This document shows, one piece after another, positions 1 through 9,377 of a stretch of DNA of 20,984 nt; the stretch's first letter is position 1; each line of letters starts with the position of its first letter. The translations under genes were made by a program, and so were the position numbers. A model generated the notes under the pieces. That model made no database searches and was not told the DNA's origin. It saw nothing but the letters and a program-made list of their open reading frames with translations. Origin of the DNA: Euplotes cf. woodruffi 2 WChen-2021 (lineage: Eukaryota; Ciliophora; Spirotrichea; Euplotida; Euplotidae); contig JAGYYN010043148.1 of the NCBI GenBank assembly GCA_021441665.1, positions 1-20,984 on the forward strand. The letters are read 5' to 3'.

Positions 1-68
1 GTGAGTGATGGTTGAGGTAGTGTGGAGCTGCCTTTATCCCGAGGTTTCTGTTCCACTTAAACCACCAA

Positions 69-2265
69 ATGAAATGCATATGAAACTACCTGAAGGAAAG
101 AGACCAAGAAGAACGCACTGAATCTATTCGAGAGTACTTTGAAGGCAAGCATGAAGAAGCAGACGAGCGATTTCAGCATTTCCAAAACACCGTCATTAAG
201 AATCTTCGAAACCACAATGAGACTAACTCGAAAAATATTCAAGAGCTGACAAAACAAGTCCAGGATTTATATGAAAAACAAGAGACTATCGGGGCGCTCG
301 ATCTACATAAAATGCTGACAGTCACCACACTTGGCTTTGACGCAAGCCCAAGCGATATTTTTGGCGGCTCTCCTAAGGTAACCTTAGATGAGGTGTTGTA
401 AAAAAATGTTTTTATTATGTATTTTATTTTTAGTAAATAAACAGCAAAATTTTGACCTGAATTTATACAGAGATCGACAGTATTTAAGAAAGTCAGTAAA
501 GATAAGATCAACCGTAAGCTATTAAAACAAACATCCCGTGATTATTTTTAAGTTTTATTAGTCAATGCTAAAATTATATAGCGAGGAATAGCACTGTTGT
601 TGATAATCAAAATAACCGTCAGTCAGTGCACACTTCAAAATCTAAATTTGACAGTAAGACTGCAGTGCTTAAAGAATTCGATTTTGATCACTTCAATCAA
701 AATATTTAAACATGATGATCTAATTTTTATCAAAAATGTGATTTTATTTTAGATCGAAATTCTCAAGAATTCAGCATCAACGTCGTTACGATTGGAAACC
801 ATGAAGACTCAGTCTCTCTAGATAAAAACGAAGTCAATCAGTCTGAAGTTCAGAATACCGAATTCAACGATGATGAAAAGTCAGAAGAACTCGAGGAAAT
901 CCAAGGATACTCGGTACCTTATGTCTTTAACCAAATAGGATGAGGTTACTGAAGACGGGAATGCTGAAGGCAACTACCCCAAGATTTTCAACCTCAACAC
1001 GCTAAAAAGAATCATCAAGATGGCGATTAATAGACACAGGATCTCCAAGGATGTTATTAATTCAAAAATTAATGACAATCAGTTCAAATTGAGGATGAGG
1101 AGCATCGAGGAGAATATTAAGCAGCTGAATAAAAGCAATTTAGATAAATTCGACTCGATAAAGACCAGGGAAACCAATATCGAACGTGATATCATCTCAA
1201 CTAACGACTCTTTGCAAGATTGTGTCTTTGAACTTAAATAAAATGATTCATATGAACTCAGATAAAATTGCACAACTGAAATCTCACGCTGCTTCTGTTG
1301 ATAGATTCGAAGAAAACATCAAAAATAAAATCGAAGAACTTAATATTAAAATTAATGAAAATAAACAAGACGGTATTGACAGAGGCGATGCAATTGAAAG
1401 GCGGTTAAATACTAAATTCGATCGATATAAAAAACAAAACGAAGAAAAGTTCGATAATTTACAAAAAGACATATCAAAAATGAAAACATATGTTATTGAA
1501 ATGTGTGAAATGATCAAATCAACAACTGCGGAGAAACTTGACACTGAAGTTTACAAACTAACAGAGGTCTTCACTGAGATCAAAGACAACCTGATCGAGA
1601 AAACTGATAACATTCTTAAAAAGAATAAAAAGAGCATTTCTAATATCAAGAACTCTTGCGCGATATTTTTCGACAAATACGACAAGGCTCTGCAATACAT
1701 GCAGAAAAGATTCGACAACATTAACTCGACTTTTGAAGACTACGAAAACAACTTCATGGCTCCGACTAAAATGAGGGAAGGGAGGATGTTCGCAATAGAA
1801 ACGAAGCTTAAAGAACAAGAAGACTCTCGAGAGGTCGAGTTCAGCTATCTAAAGCTAATGATCAAGAGGATTCTAGATGCTTTTGAACAGTCTGTATTCG
1901 TCAACGGCACAGAAGACGGCCCTTTTGATAATTTATTCCACACTCAGCATATTCCAAGCAATACAGTGACCGAGATCTCTGACTGCGCGTTAAATCTTGC
2001 AGACCAGAGGAATAAAGAAGAAAAACCAGACGAGACTCACAATCCGACAAGTAAAGCTAGTCCCGATGAAAATAGTGAAACAAAGGTCCTTCCGTCGCTT
2101 AAAAGCAGAGTGAGGGCAGCCAATCTATCTTTTAGCAAAAACGTAGATCGTTCGAATTATAATGAATCGATCTCAAGGAAAATGGAGAGACTTTATTCTG
2201 CCAAAAGGAAAGGTAATCTACTTGACTGAATAATTTATCTGTCATTAAAAATAGATAAAAATTAA
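69..2265 (+). CDS. Gene A: long coiled-coil protein, 5 exons, three +1 frameshifts
   Basis: Unrecognised protein of about 661 residues if it starts at ATG 69; the frame is open upstream to position 21, so it may extend left of the window. Exons 69-397, 434-513, 562-653, 753-913 and 939-2265; introns 36, 48, 99 and 25 nt, all GT...AG. Read with TGA as Cys. +1 shifts are proposed at AAA-TAA (438-440), GAA-TAG (589-591) and AAA-TAA (1239-1241). The last joins two long open frames (from 939, and to 2262). Residues 1-80 and most of exon 5 (to about 1880) are charged and heptad-like, with repeated IEELNIKINEN- and NEEKFDNLQKDI-like segments, so a filamentous or scaffold role is plausible. The C-terminus is Ser/Asn-rich. 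A further shift at AAT-TAA (2263) could add about 24 residues to TAG 2335. Exon and frame totals are consistent; function is unknown. Confidence 0.72.
398..433 (+). other. Intron 1 of gene A (36 nt)
   Basis: GTAAAA donor and T-rich TTTTTAG acceptor. Removing it yields TTT-AAA-TAA, where a +1 shift keeps the frame open through the next exon. Predicted from reading frame only. Confidence 0.55.
914..938 (+). other. 25-nt mini-intron of gene A
   Basis: GTACCT...AAATAG. Removing exactly 25 nt joins the acidic exon ending EEIQGYS to the open frame DEVTEDGN. Without it the upstream frame runs into clustered TGA codons and then TAA/TAG. Its length matches more than ten other introns in the window. 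Confidence 0.7.
1239..1241 (+). other. +1 frameshift site AAA-TAA (gene A)
   Basis: The frame covering 939-1238 ends in AAA-TAA. Skipping the T gives AAA-AAA-TG and enters the long frame that runs to 2262, with coiled-coil character on both sides. AAA followed by TAA is the commonest Euplotes shift context (family knowledge). Confidence 0.85.
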
Positions 2266-2532
2266 CGATGCTGTATATGGAATCTGGAGTCAGTTGGATA
2301 ATAAAAGCCAACGTGGAGTTGTAAATAAGATTAATTAGCTCCAAAACAGCTATTTAAACTAAATATTTTTGTACTGTTAGAAATATTGTAAAATATATTC
2401 AATCTATTACCAAACATATTTTCAAAATTTAAAAATTTCAATCAAAATTATTAATTAAATTTTTTGTAACAAAATAGTGAAATTTACATTTAATCGAGGT
2501 GATTTATCTTACGTAATTTTTAAATTTTATTA
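2266..2532. other. AT-rich spacer between genes A and B
   Basis: No supported gene. Bases 2264-2337 could be a short 3' continuation of gene A by one more +1 shift (NDAVYGIWSQ...VNKIN). The rest is A/T-rich with no long open frame on either strand and would hold the gene A 3' end and the gene B promoter. Confidence 0.5.
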
Positions 2533-3206
2533 ATGATTTTAGAATACAAATTTAAATCTGCAGTTGTATTTTTAACGCACTAAAAAGTAATTAAGTTATC
2601 TAAAAGTCCTCAAGATATAGAAGAAGGTCTCTCTTTGATAGGCAAAAGAGGTTCTAGCCAGTTTAAATTCAACGGCGACAGAAACCTTAAAAAGAGAATT
2701 CTATTTCTCAAAGAGACACTAGATATAAACCCACATCTCGATGAAAACAAGCAGCTACTGCGGCAGATCATCAGCGAGCCCAAAATGGAGATGAATTCTG
2801 AGAACAAATTCTCGCCCCGGGAGAAGTCAGAGTACAACAGGAGCGAGGCGAATCCAGAGGTTTGCAAGACCAAGCGGAGCTTCATGCACGAGCCGCTCAA
2901 GCGGTCTGAAGAGCGGATCCGAAAGAAGACTTGCTCCACACTGCGGAAAAGACAAGACCAGGAGCTAGACAACAAGTTCGAAAGAAGTATCAATCTGTCT
3001 CCAGGGATGAACCTCAGCTACGATCTGATTAATAAGAGTAAGTAGCTGTGGTTAACACAATAGTTCCAGATAGAGCAATCAGAGCGATTACATCTTCTGG
3101 ACTGTTCGACAACCGAATGACTATGAAGTTTATTACGCAGAGAAACCACGAGACCACTCCATCTGCTAGTTTGCAAATCAAAGGAATCGGGAAAATGAAA
3201 AGCTAA
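2533..3206 (+). CDS. Gene B: small basic hypothetical protein, 3 exons
   Basis: About 205 residues, function not recognised. Start ATG 2533; exons 2533-2565, 2596-3037 and 3064-3206, stop TAA 3204-3206. The first intron (30 nt, ending AATTAAG) is the weaker call: it is proposed because the ATG frame otherwise meets TAA at 2581. The second (3038-3063, 26 nt, GTAAGT...AATAG) is clear, since removing it fuses the frame ending LINK to the frame starting IPDRAIRAI. The protein is rich in Lys/Arg/Glu and Ser. It has a segment INPHLDENKQLLRQIISE (about residues 55-72) that resembles the helix of the F/G/H family. No +1 shift is needed. It lies 134 bp upstream of gene C on the same strand. It could instead be a downstream exon set of gene A. 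Confidence 0.65.
3038..3063 (+). other. 26-nt mini-intron of gene B
   Basis: GTAAGT donor and AATAG acceptor, phase 1. The downstream exon is open to the TAA at 3204 only when these bases are removed. Confidence 0.75.
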
Positions 3207-3339
3207 AATTATTGCGATTATTTATGATTTAAGCCTCAATGTTAAATTGATTTGTTTAATTGCATATTGGACTGCGATATTTGGAATAAGAAGATTTGTA
3301 TTATTGTAAATATGAAATAATTTAAATTATCTGTTAAAT

Positions 3340-6014
3340 ATGCTTTCGAATTTTGAAAAGTTCCTTGATATTGAGATCAATATTAACCCGTTTTATACTG
3401 AGAACTCATCACCACAGAAAATAATTAAAGCTTCAGCAGTGAAGGTTAAGCCAGTTCATCGAGTTAAAGGATTCAGGAAGATATTTAACTTATTTTATGA
3501 TAATGATTGATGTAAGAATTTATGAACTTTAATTTTATGGTTATTTTTTGTGATTTTTGTATGCTTAAAATATAGCTTATAAATTTCTACTTATTTTAAA
3601 TAATGTAAATTTATATTTTGAATTTAAGATATAAATAATTTGATAAATAATATGTTTATCTGATTGCAAAATTACTAAAATGAAAAAGTTTACAATTTTT
3701 TTATCTCAAAAATATTCATAATTAAAATTAATCCTAATTTTATAGTAAATTCAGATCCTGAAAATATTAATGAAGTAAAACCAGAATCTCGAAGTACAGT
3801 AATAATAAACGACTCAATCAACTTATTTAAAAGGTAAGTTAAGCTATTCAATCTTCTCTAAATAAATCAAACCTCCCTTATACATCTTCAAGCCTAATAA
3901 AAAAGACTCCTATTTTCAACATTATTCGGTCAGATTTATTACATTCGATTCTAAAGCAAATTAAACCCCGATTTCTCTATATTTTGCAATTTTCCAAAAT
4001 AAATTAAAAATCAAAAGAATAATGATCTATAGTAATATTCTGACTCCAGGTCCAGAAAATCAAGTTTCAAGTTGTGAAGGAAAAAACAGCAAAGAATTGA
4101 TTCATATTCAAGACGAAACAAAATTAGTCTCACACCCCCAGCAATCCTATCCGGATGATCTATGCGGGGAGGCCGAAGACCACACGATCCAGAGTCAGAT
4201 TGCTAAACTCAAGCAAGAAATCCAGTCTCGAAATGGCAGTAGTGAGCCTTGTCAAAATGAACCTCAGCTGAAGCCAGTCGAGGCTAAGAAGGGAAAAGTG
4301 AAAAAGGGCAAATAAAAAGAACCTTAATAAATACTTAAACGACATCAACCAGTGGCATATCCAAAAGTACGCGGTTTTGCTTATTTATAGAGAATCAAAA
4401 CTCGAACTGGCCAGGGAGGAAAAAGCAATCAGCGAGATCTCTCAACTGAAACAGTTCAAGTGCACTGATCTCAGCAAATTACCGAAAGACTATAAAAACC
4501 CGATCGATGGATATGACCAAAGGATCAAGCGGTATAATGCAGTTAAGAATTGATTGGCAAAGCCTCCTGCTGGAAAGCCGAGTATTGATAAGTAACTCAA
4601 AGAAGCTCGCAAATGCAATTATTGACAGCTCCGTGCCTGCTTGGGAAAGAATGTACTCTTACAGATGTAAACATTCGAACTCTTCCTCCGCGATTCGAGT
4701 TAAACAGCCAGTTGAAGATCTTGAAGTGCTGACGAAGAAGTCGAGAAACACTTCATTAACCAAAAACAACTCATCAGGAAATATAATCGCATGAAACAGG
4801 CTCTATGAGCATGCATTAAAACACCACAAGTACATCGATGATAAAATGAAGGAAAGAGCGACTACAAATAAGAGTTTTATTAACAAAAACAGTCAGAAAA
4901 TGGTTGATAAGATGGAAGGCAAAAGAAAGCCACTTTATCATATTAATAATAAAGACTCTGAACAGGATCAAACTCAAAACCAAAATGAAGTAAGAGGACA
5001 TGTAATATATTTAGCTGCAGACCCACAAGATCTCAAAGGTGGATCGTAGCAGACTCAGTGAATTCATTGAAAGAAACTACAAAGCTCCGTTGCAGCAAAA
5101 GCTCGACGAACTAAAGTCTCGTGCAGATGTTCCAGTTTCATCCCTATCTGAAACTGGATTCATTCCAATTATTAATTGCCAGTCGAAAGCATTAATTGAG
5201 GACAAAGAGAGTAAAAACTTAAGGAACGTGTTCTCCGATCTTTACAAAGATGCATCGCTGATCAATGATAAGTAAACTCGGAATGATGAAGGAAAGATAC
5301 TTTAAACTCATGCAAGATGAAGTTAAAGATGCAACTTTTAAACCATCGACAACACAAAAACAAATATTTGTGCCGAAGTATATCGACCCAAAAACGTATT
5401 TAAAACCCAGCGGTGAATTAAAATACTCAGAGCAGTTTAAAAAATTAAAATCATCAAGATCAGTGAATACGTTAAATAAAATACTACTAAAGAACTGAAT
5501 TTCAGAGCAGTGACTGGTCAAAGGAAACCAGTCCTCATCGACATCGAGTTTAGATAAAACTTTAAAAAGAAACTTGAACAGCGACTTTGAAGAAGTCAAG
5601 CAGCTTGAATGAATTATCGACACGATTGAGGAAGGTTATTTCGATCATGAATCTCAAGCGGATATAAATATTCTTGAAATGTCGTATTCAGATTTTCAAA
5701 GCCAAGACCCGTCGTCTTGAAGCTCCGACAGACGTGCATTAAAAGATATCAAGTACATATCCAACAGTGAGAATCTTTACAACATGAATTCAAGCTGAGC
5801 AAGGGGAAAGCAAGTGCAGATATCAGAGGTAGACTTGCATAATGCAATTGCTGCTGAGCTCAACTCCGACTCATATCAAGCGCATAAGCTTTATCACAGC
5901 GCGGCAGAGAGTAAGCAAGACTGCAAACCGCAAAGTGAGTATTACACCCAGCAGAATAGAACAACAAGACACCCGAAGGCTGAGGATAAAGAGAATGAAT
6001 ATGCAGAGATGTAA
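3340..6014 (+). CDS. Gene C: 745-residue hypothetical protein with four +1 frameshifts
   Basis: Exons 3340-3511, 3746-3833 and 4033-6014; introns 234 and 199 nt with GTAAGA and GTAAGT donors. Both junctions keep frame (TTA and AGT split codons), so the frame that could start at ATG 4022 is better read as exon 3. Four in-order +1 shifts join five open frames: AAA-TAA 4313, AAG-TAA 4593, TCG-TAG 5047, AAG-TAA 5273. In-frame TGA codons (for example 4551, and several after 5498) are read as Cys. Stop TAA 6012-6014. The N-terminal part has a P/E/Q-rich linker. The middle has a charged region LYEHALKHHKYIDDKMKER. Near 5585 the segment EEVKQLECIIDTIEEG resembles the F/G/H helix. No catalytic motif, signal peptide or membrane segment is seen. 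The exon lengths minus four bases are divisible by three. Function unknown. Confidence 0.82.
4313..4315 (+). other. +1 frameshift site AAA-TAA (gene C, site 1)
   Basis: The upstream frame ends KVKKGK-TAA; skipping T gives KKNLNKYLNDINQWH and an open frame of about 90 codons. Classic AAA-TAA context. Confidence 0.88.
4593..4595 (+). other. +1 frameshift site AAG-TAA (gene C, site 2)
   Basis: KPSIDK-TAA continues as NSKKLANAIIDSS in the +1 frame, which stays open for about 150 codons (one TGA read as Cys). Confidence 0.85.
5047..5049 (+). other. +1 frameshift site TCG-TAG (gene C, site 3)
   Basis: DLKGGS-TAG continues as SRLSEFIERNYKAPL in the +1 frame. Unusual because the preceding codon is TCG (Ser) and the stop is TAG. 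Confidence 0.8.
5273..5275 (+). other. +1 frameshift site AAG-TAA (gene C, site 4)
   Basis: SLINDK-TAA continues as KLGMMKERYFKLMQ in the +1 frame, open to the final TAA at 6012 with TGA read as Cys. Confidence 0.85.
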
Positions 6015-7482
6015 GACCTCTAATTTTTATTTTAAACTGCAACAGGAATGGATTAGTCAGTTTATTCAAATCAATTCAATTTATATTTGATTCAATTTGA
6101 ATTAAAACTAATTAGACCGTAATTTTTTATTAAGATTAATAAAATGCAATTTGAGAACTTTATTACATTCGAAAATATGATAGAGATTTTGAGTTTAAAG
6201 AATAAAATAATTTTACCAAAAAAATTACTTTTGTGTGATTTGATTGACTGAAATAAAAAGTCAAAATTTATCATATTAAAATTGTTTTGTGTATTTTTTA
6301 GTCATTTGTATATATTCCGTATATAAATATTTATTTTGGTAATATAAAACAATATTTAATGACTGAGTATAGAATTCAATTTCTTTATTTGTATTTTTTA
6401 ATAAAACATTAAATGGCTTTAGATTTAAAATAAAGCAAGATTACGAGTATTTAGATATTAATAGATTTCACTTAAATATTGACATCCATAACTCGGATTT
6501 AAAATCTATTTTTTTGATAAAGATTTATTATACTCGATCGATTTGCTATAGTTGCCTTGAATTCCTTAAATCATTTTAATTAGTATTAGATTAAATAAAA
6601 GATTAATATTATTTGGTAAAAATTTTTATTTTGATATGAGACTAATATCATGATGATTTATTTATTACTAATTTAATACCTTCCTTTTATTCTCTATCTG
6701 AACTTATTTTTACGATGAAATATAAAAATAAATTTTACTTATCTAAGCTTGAGATCAGATTTAAATTTTGTCAGTGAAGGAAATGGCTTAATTTGTGCGG
6801 TCTCAAATGTAAAAAATATCAAAGATTTTGAAAGCTAGATTATAAGACTCTTTATTATATAAATTTACTATTTGTGACTGACAGAGAATAGTAAATGAAT
6901 TTAGTATCATACCTGAGTAGGTAGTCGTTATTGCAAATACAATTCAAATATTGATTAGATAAATTATATTCTTTGTTTCAATAAAAATATCATTAGTCAG
7001 AGAAAACTAAAAATAATAGACTTTTTGAGAAGTTATATATAACTAATTTTATCAAAATCCCAATTTTAATCATTTTATACTTGTCTTTGAAAATATAGGT
7101 ATAATTCAAAGCATCAATGTGAATAAATATTATGATTCAATCCATAATCCAAACAGAATAAAACCAAATAAAAAGTATGAGTGCTTTATACACCAAATAA
7201 TTACATTTTTTAATCTAACCTATATCAGCACATCTAAAAATCATCAATTAAAAAAAATAACTATTGAAATTCATTATTAGTTTTTCTTATTACCTAATCA
7301 TAACCACTTTCTACAAATCTAACTAGCCATACAACTTGTTAATAATATTATTTATGATGAAACCATGATCTAAGCTGCAAATATAAATCAATAAGAAGCT
7401 AACGAATGAATAATAAAATAAACTATTATGCATTGTTTTATTGAACTAAACTGATTGTGTAAGTACATCACAGACTGAGTGT
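6015..7482. other. AT-rich convergent intergenic region
   Basis: About 1.47 kb between the 3' ends of gene C (+) and gene K (-). Very A/T-rich, with no open frame that looks coding on either strand. Bases 7262-7271 read TATTGAAATT, matching the published Euplotes crassus chromosome-breakage consensus HATTGAAaHH, but such A/T-rich matches are expected by chance. A C-rich, G-poor patch lies at about 7190-7330. Confidence 0.6.
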
Positions 7483-9093
7483 CTAAGCATCGATATTCTC
7501 ACCTCTCCTCCCCATATTGCCTTTTTTAGTCTTCACAATCGCATGCCTCAAAGAATGCTTAAAGATCTTTATTACATTTTTGCATTTTCCCTTTTTATCT
7601 TTTTGCTCGGGTTGCACGTTGTCCTCGATATCCTTATCTTGCCCGTCGTCCTGAGCTGCTTTAAAATCGCTATATAAATATTATGCTTGTGGTGGGTTTC
7701 GAGAATTTTAATGATTTCGAAATGTGAAAGTTTAAGTGGAGTTAAAATTGTGAACAAAATAACTTAATCGTTAATCCGGATTCGTAAGGTTATAAGACTG
7801 ATTTAGTGAAAATATAGCCAATTTGACTTTATTCGCTGCATTTTACCTCCAAGACTTGTTGACTCTATAGATATTGATAGTAAACTTACGATGAAGAGAC
7901 TTGAGACTTCGTAAGGTACAAGAACTGATCTGCATTGAAGAGAGATCTAGAGAACTTGTGTGCTTTAAACTTAGGATTTCTACTATTTTTGCATCTTGCT
8001 TATAACCATCCTCTCGACTCCTTTATACCCGTCGCCTTTATCAAGAGGCTCTGTGTTTAGATTCGCGATTGTTTTTGATGAGAAGTCAGTCGATGCCAGT
8101 GATATGTTCGACTTCGGCAGCGGTGGTAAGCTAATTTTTGATATCGAGCCACTTTTACTTTTCATCGATGCATTCAGGCTATATTGCTGTCACATATTAT
8201 TTAGTCAATAGTTACTCATTTTTTGATATGAAGTGTTGTTTACTTCTGACTGGTTTAAAAGTATTTTTGATAAATGAATTTTGGTTCAAATATCACATAC
8301 TGCGTGTATTTTGCCTTCCTTCGATTACCTCATCAATATAGTCAATTTCATCTATTAGTAATTGCGTCAATCTTACTTTGCAGCATCTGGTACTGCTTGA
8401 CTTTCCTATCATCTCAGATGATTCTGAATTTCAGTGACAGGACGTCGTTTCAGTAAAGCTTGAAGTATATTTGGAGACTCAAACTGAGCAACGCTTGCTT
8501 TAGTAAATTCAGTCACCTGTAGAATTTAAAGTACTTCTGCAGGTTCTTCTTATAAACATTCAGAATACTCGCTCGCGTTGGATTAATCGAAGAAAGCCGG
8601 AGCTTATTTTTCAAGTGTTGATGTTTCTTTTGATCTTTGTCTTTGCTCGGGTTTTTATCACGGATGCAGGATATAAGCCTTCCCTCCATCCCTCGTCTCT
8701 TGAGCTGAATGATTTTCAATGAGTAGCGCTTGGCGTTCTTCTGTGCTTTATTGCTAACTGACTGCTGGAACTCGTTGAACTTCATATTTCCGTGCGATTG
8801 CTCTTCTGCGTTTTCTATACAGCATGAGCCGGGGTTTTAAGAGAATAAACTTACGGCTGAAGGAAATACTCGACTGCACGCCTGGCACGGATAACTATAG
8901 ATTAGATGGAGAGGTACTGAAAGACACGGTTTGTATAGACCGATCTCGTTGCAGATTTTGGAGTGCTGCGGGTTTGATGAGTTTATGGTTATTTTTGGCA
9001 CTTCGAGATGTGGAATTCATGCGTTACGACTTTTGTTACGTGATATTGGGGTGAAAGAAGCTTTGAAGGTGAGACAAGCGACTTACTTATCAT
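7483..9093 (-). CDS. Gene K: 421-residue hypothetical protein, 7 exons, four +1 frameshifts
   Basis: Start ATG 9093-9091, stop TAG 7485-7483. Exons (minus order) 9093-8928, 8894-8855, 8814-8558, 8516-8377, 8351-7890, 7864-7847 and 7669-7483. Introns are 33, 40, 41, 25, 25 and 177 nt; the 41-nt intron (GTTTAT donor) and the 177-nt intron are the least certain. +1 shifts: AAA-TAA 8991-8989, TGA(Cys)-TAG 8408-8406, GAG-TAA 8214-8212, AAA-TAG 7985-7983. The total is divisible by three. The N-terminus is Ser/Pro/Lys-rich (SLVSPSKLLSPQY). Exon 3 is basic. Across the exon 4/5 junction lies VKQYQMLQNEIDYIDEVIEG, like the F/G/H helix, followed by Ser/Pro-rich sequence (SLPPLPKSN) and a Lys-rich C-terminus (HAIVKTKKGNMGRRG). 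Function unknown; probably a distant relative of F/G/H. Confidence 0.73.
7983..7985 (-). other. +1 frameshift site AAA-TAG (gene K)
   Basis: VISKMQK-TAG is followed by a second in-frame TAG. In the +1 frame it continues SRNPKFKAHKFSRSLF up to a clean 25-nt intron (7889-7865). Confidence 0.78.
8352..8376 (-). other. 25-nt mini-intron of gene K
   Basis: GTAAGA...CTAATAG on the minus strand, phase 1. Joins QMLQ to NEIDYIDEVIEG inside a predicted helix. Confidence 0.75.
8406..8411 (-). other. TGA-TAG pair: Cys codon followed by +1 frameshift stop (gene K)
   Basis: The frame NHLR-TGA-TAG continues in +1 as RKVKQYQMLQ. If right, a reassigned stop codon sits directly before a frameshift stop. Confidence 0.6.
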
Positions 9094-9377
9094 TTTGCTG
9101 TTAATTAGGGATATCGTCGCGGTGGCTGAACAGTATAATGATTAGTAGTGAGATTTGGTAATCAGGAGAAGAAATCGTTATGGTTTACTTTTTGAAAAAA
9201 CTATTATTGCATTTTTAATGAGTAAAAAATTTCTAAATAATCAAGATTGTCTTTTAACTAGTTTGCACATATAAAATCATTTTAATCTTAATAATTTCTT
9301 CAACAACTAATTATACCATATTTAAAACTAAAAATATTTTTCTTAATATAGCACCTAAAATATCTAAACCACTATCA
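9094..9377. other. Spacer upstream of gene K
   Basis: No supported gene. This is the 5' side of gene K and the 3' side of gene J. From about 9240 the plus strand becomes G-poor and C-rich, a bias that continues to about 9600 under the tail assigned to gene J. Confidence 0.5.

Noticed and set aside
2610-2993. Minus-strand open frame of 127 codons
   Set aside because: Antisense shadow of gene B exon 2; the plus strand has matching splice sites and flanking exons.
4022-4315. ATG 4022 as the start of a separate gene
   Set aside because: A GTAAGT donor at 3834 and the acceptor at 4032 join the upstream exon in the same frame, so ATG 4022 more likely lies at the end of an intron.
5219-5623. Minus-strand open frame of 134 codons
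   Set aside because: Antisense of gene C, whose plus-strand frames continue on both sides through +1 shifts.
7262-7271. Chromosome-breakage consensus between C and K
   Set aside because: It fits HATTGAAaHH, but such a short A/T-rich pattern is expected several times in 21 kb; kept only as a note.
8824-9054. Plus-strand open frame opposite the start of gene K
   Set aside because: It is the antisense of the gene K N-terminus, which has a good ATG, an AAA-TAA shift and spliced continuity.
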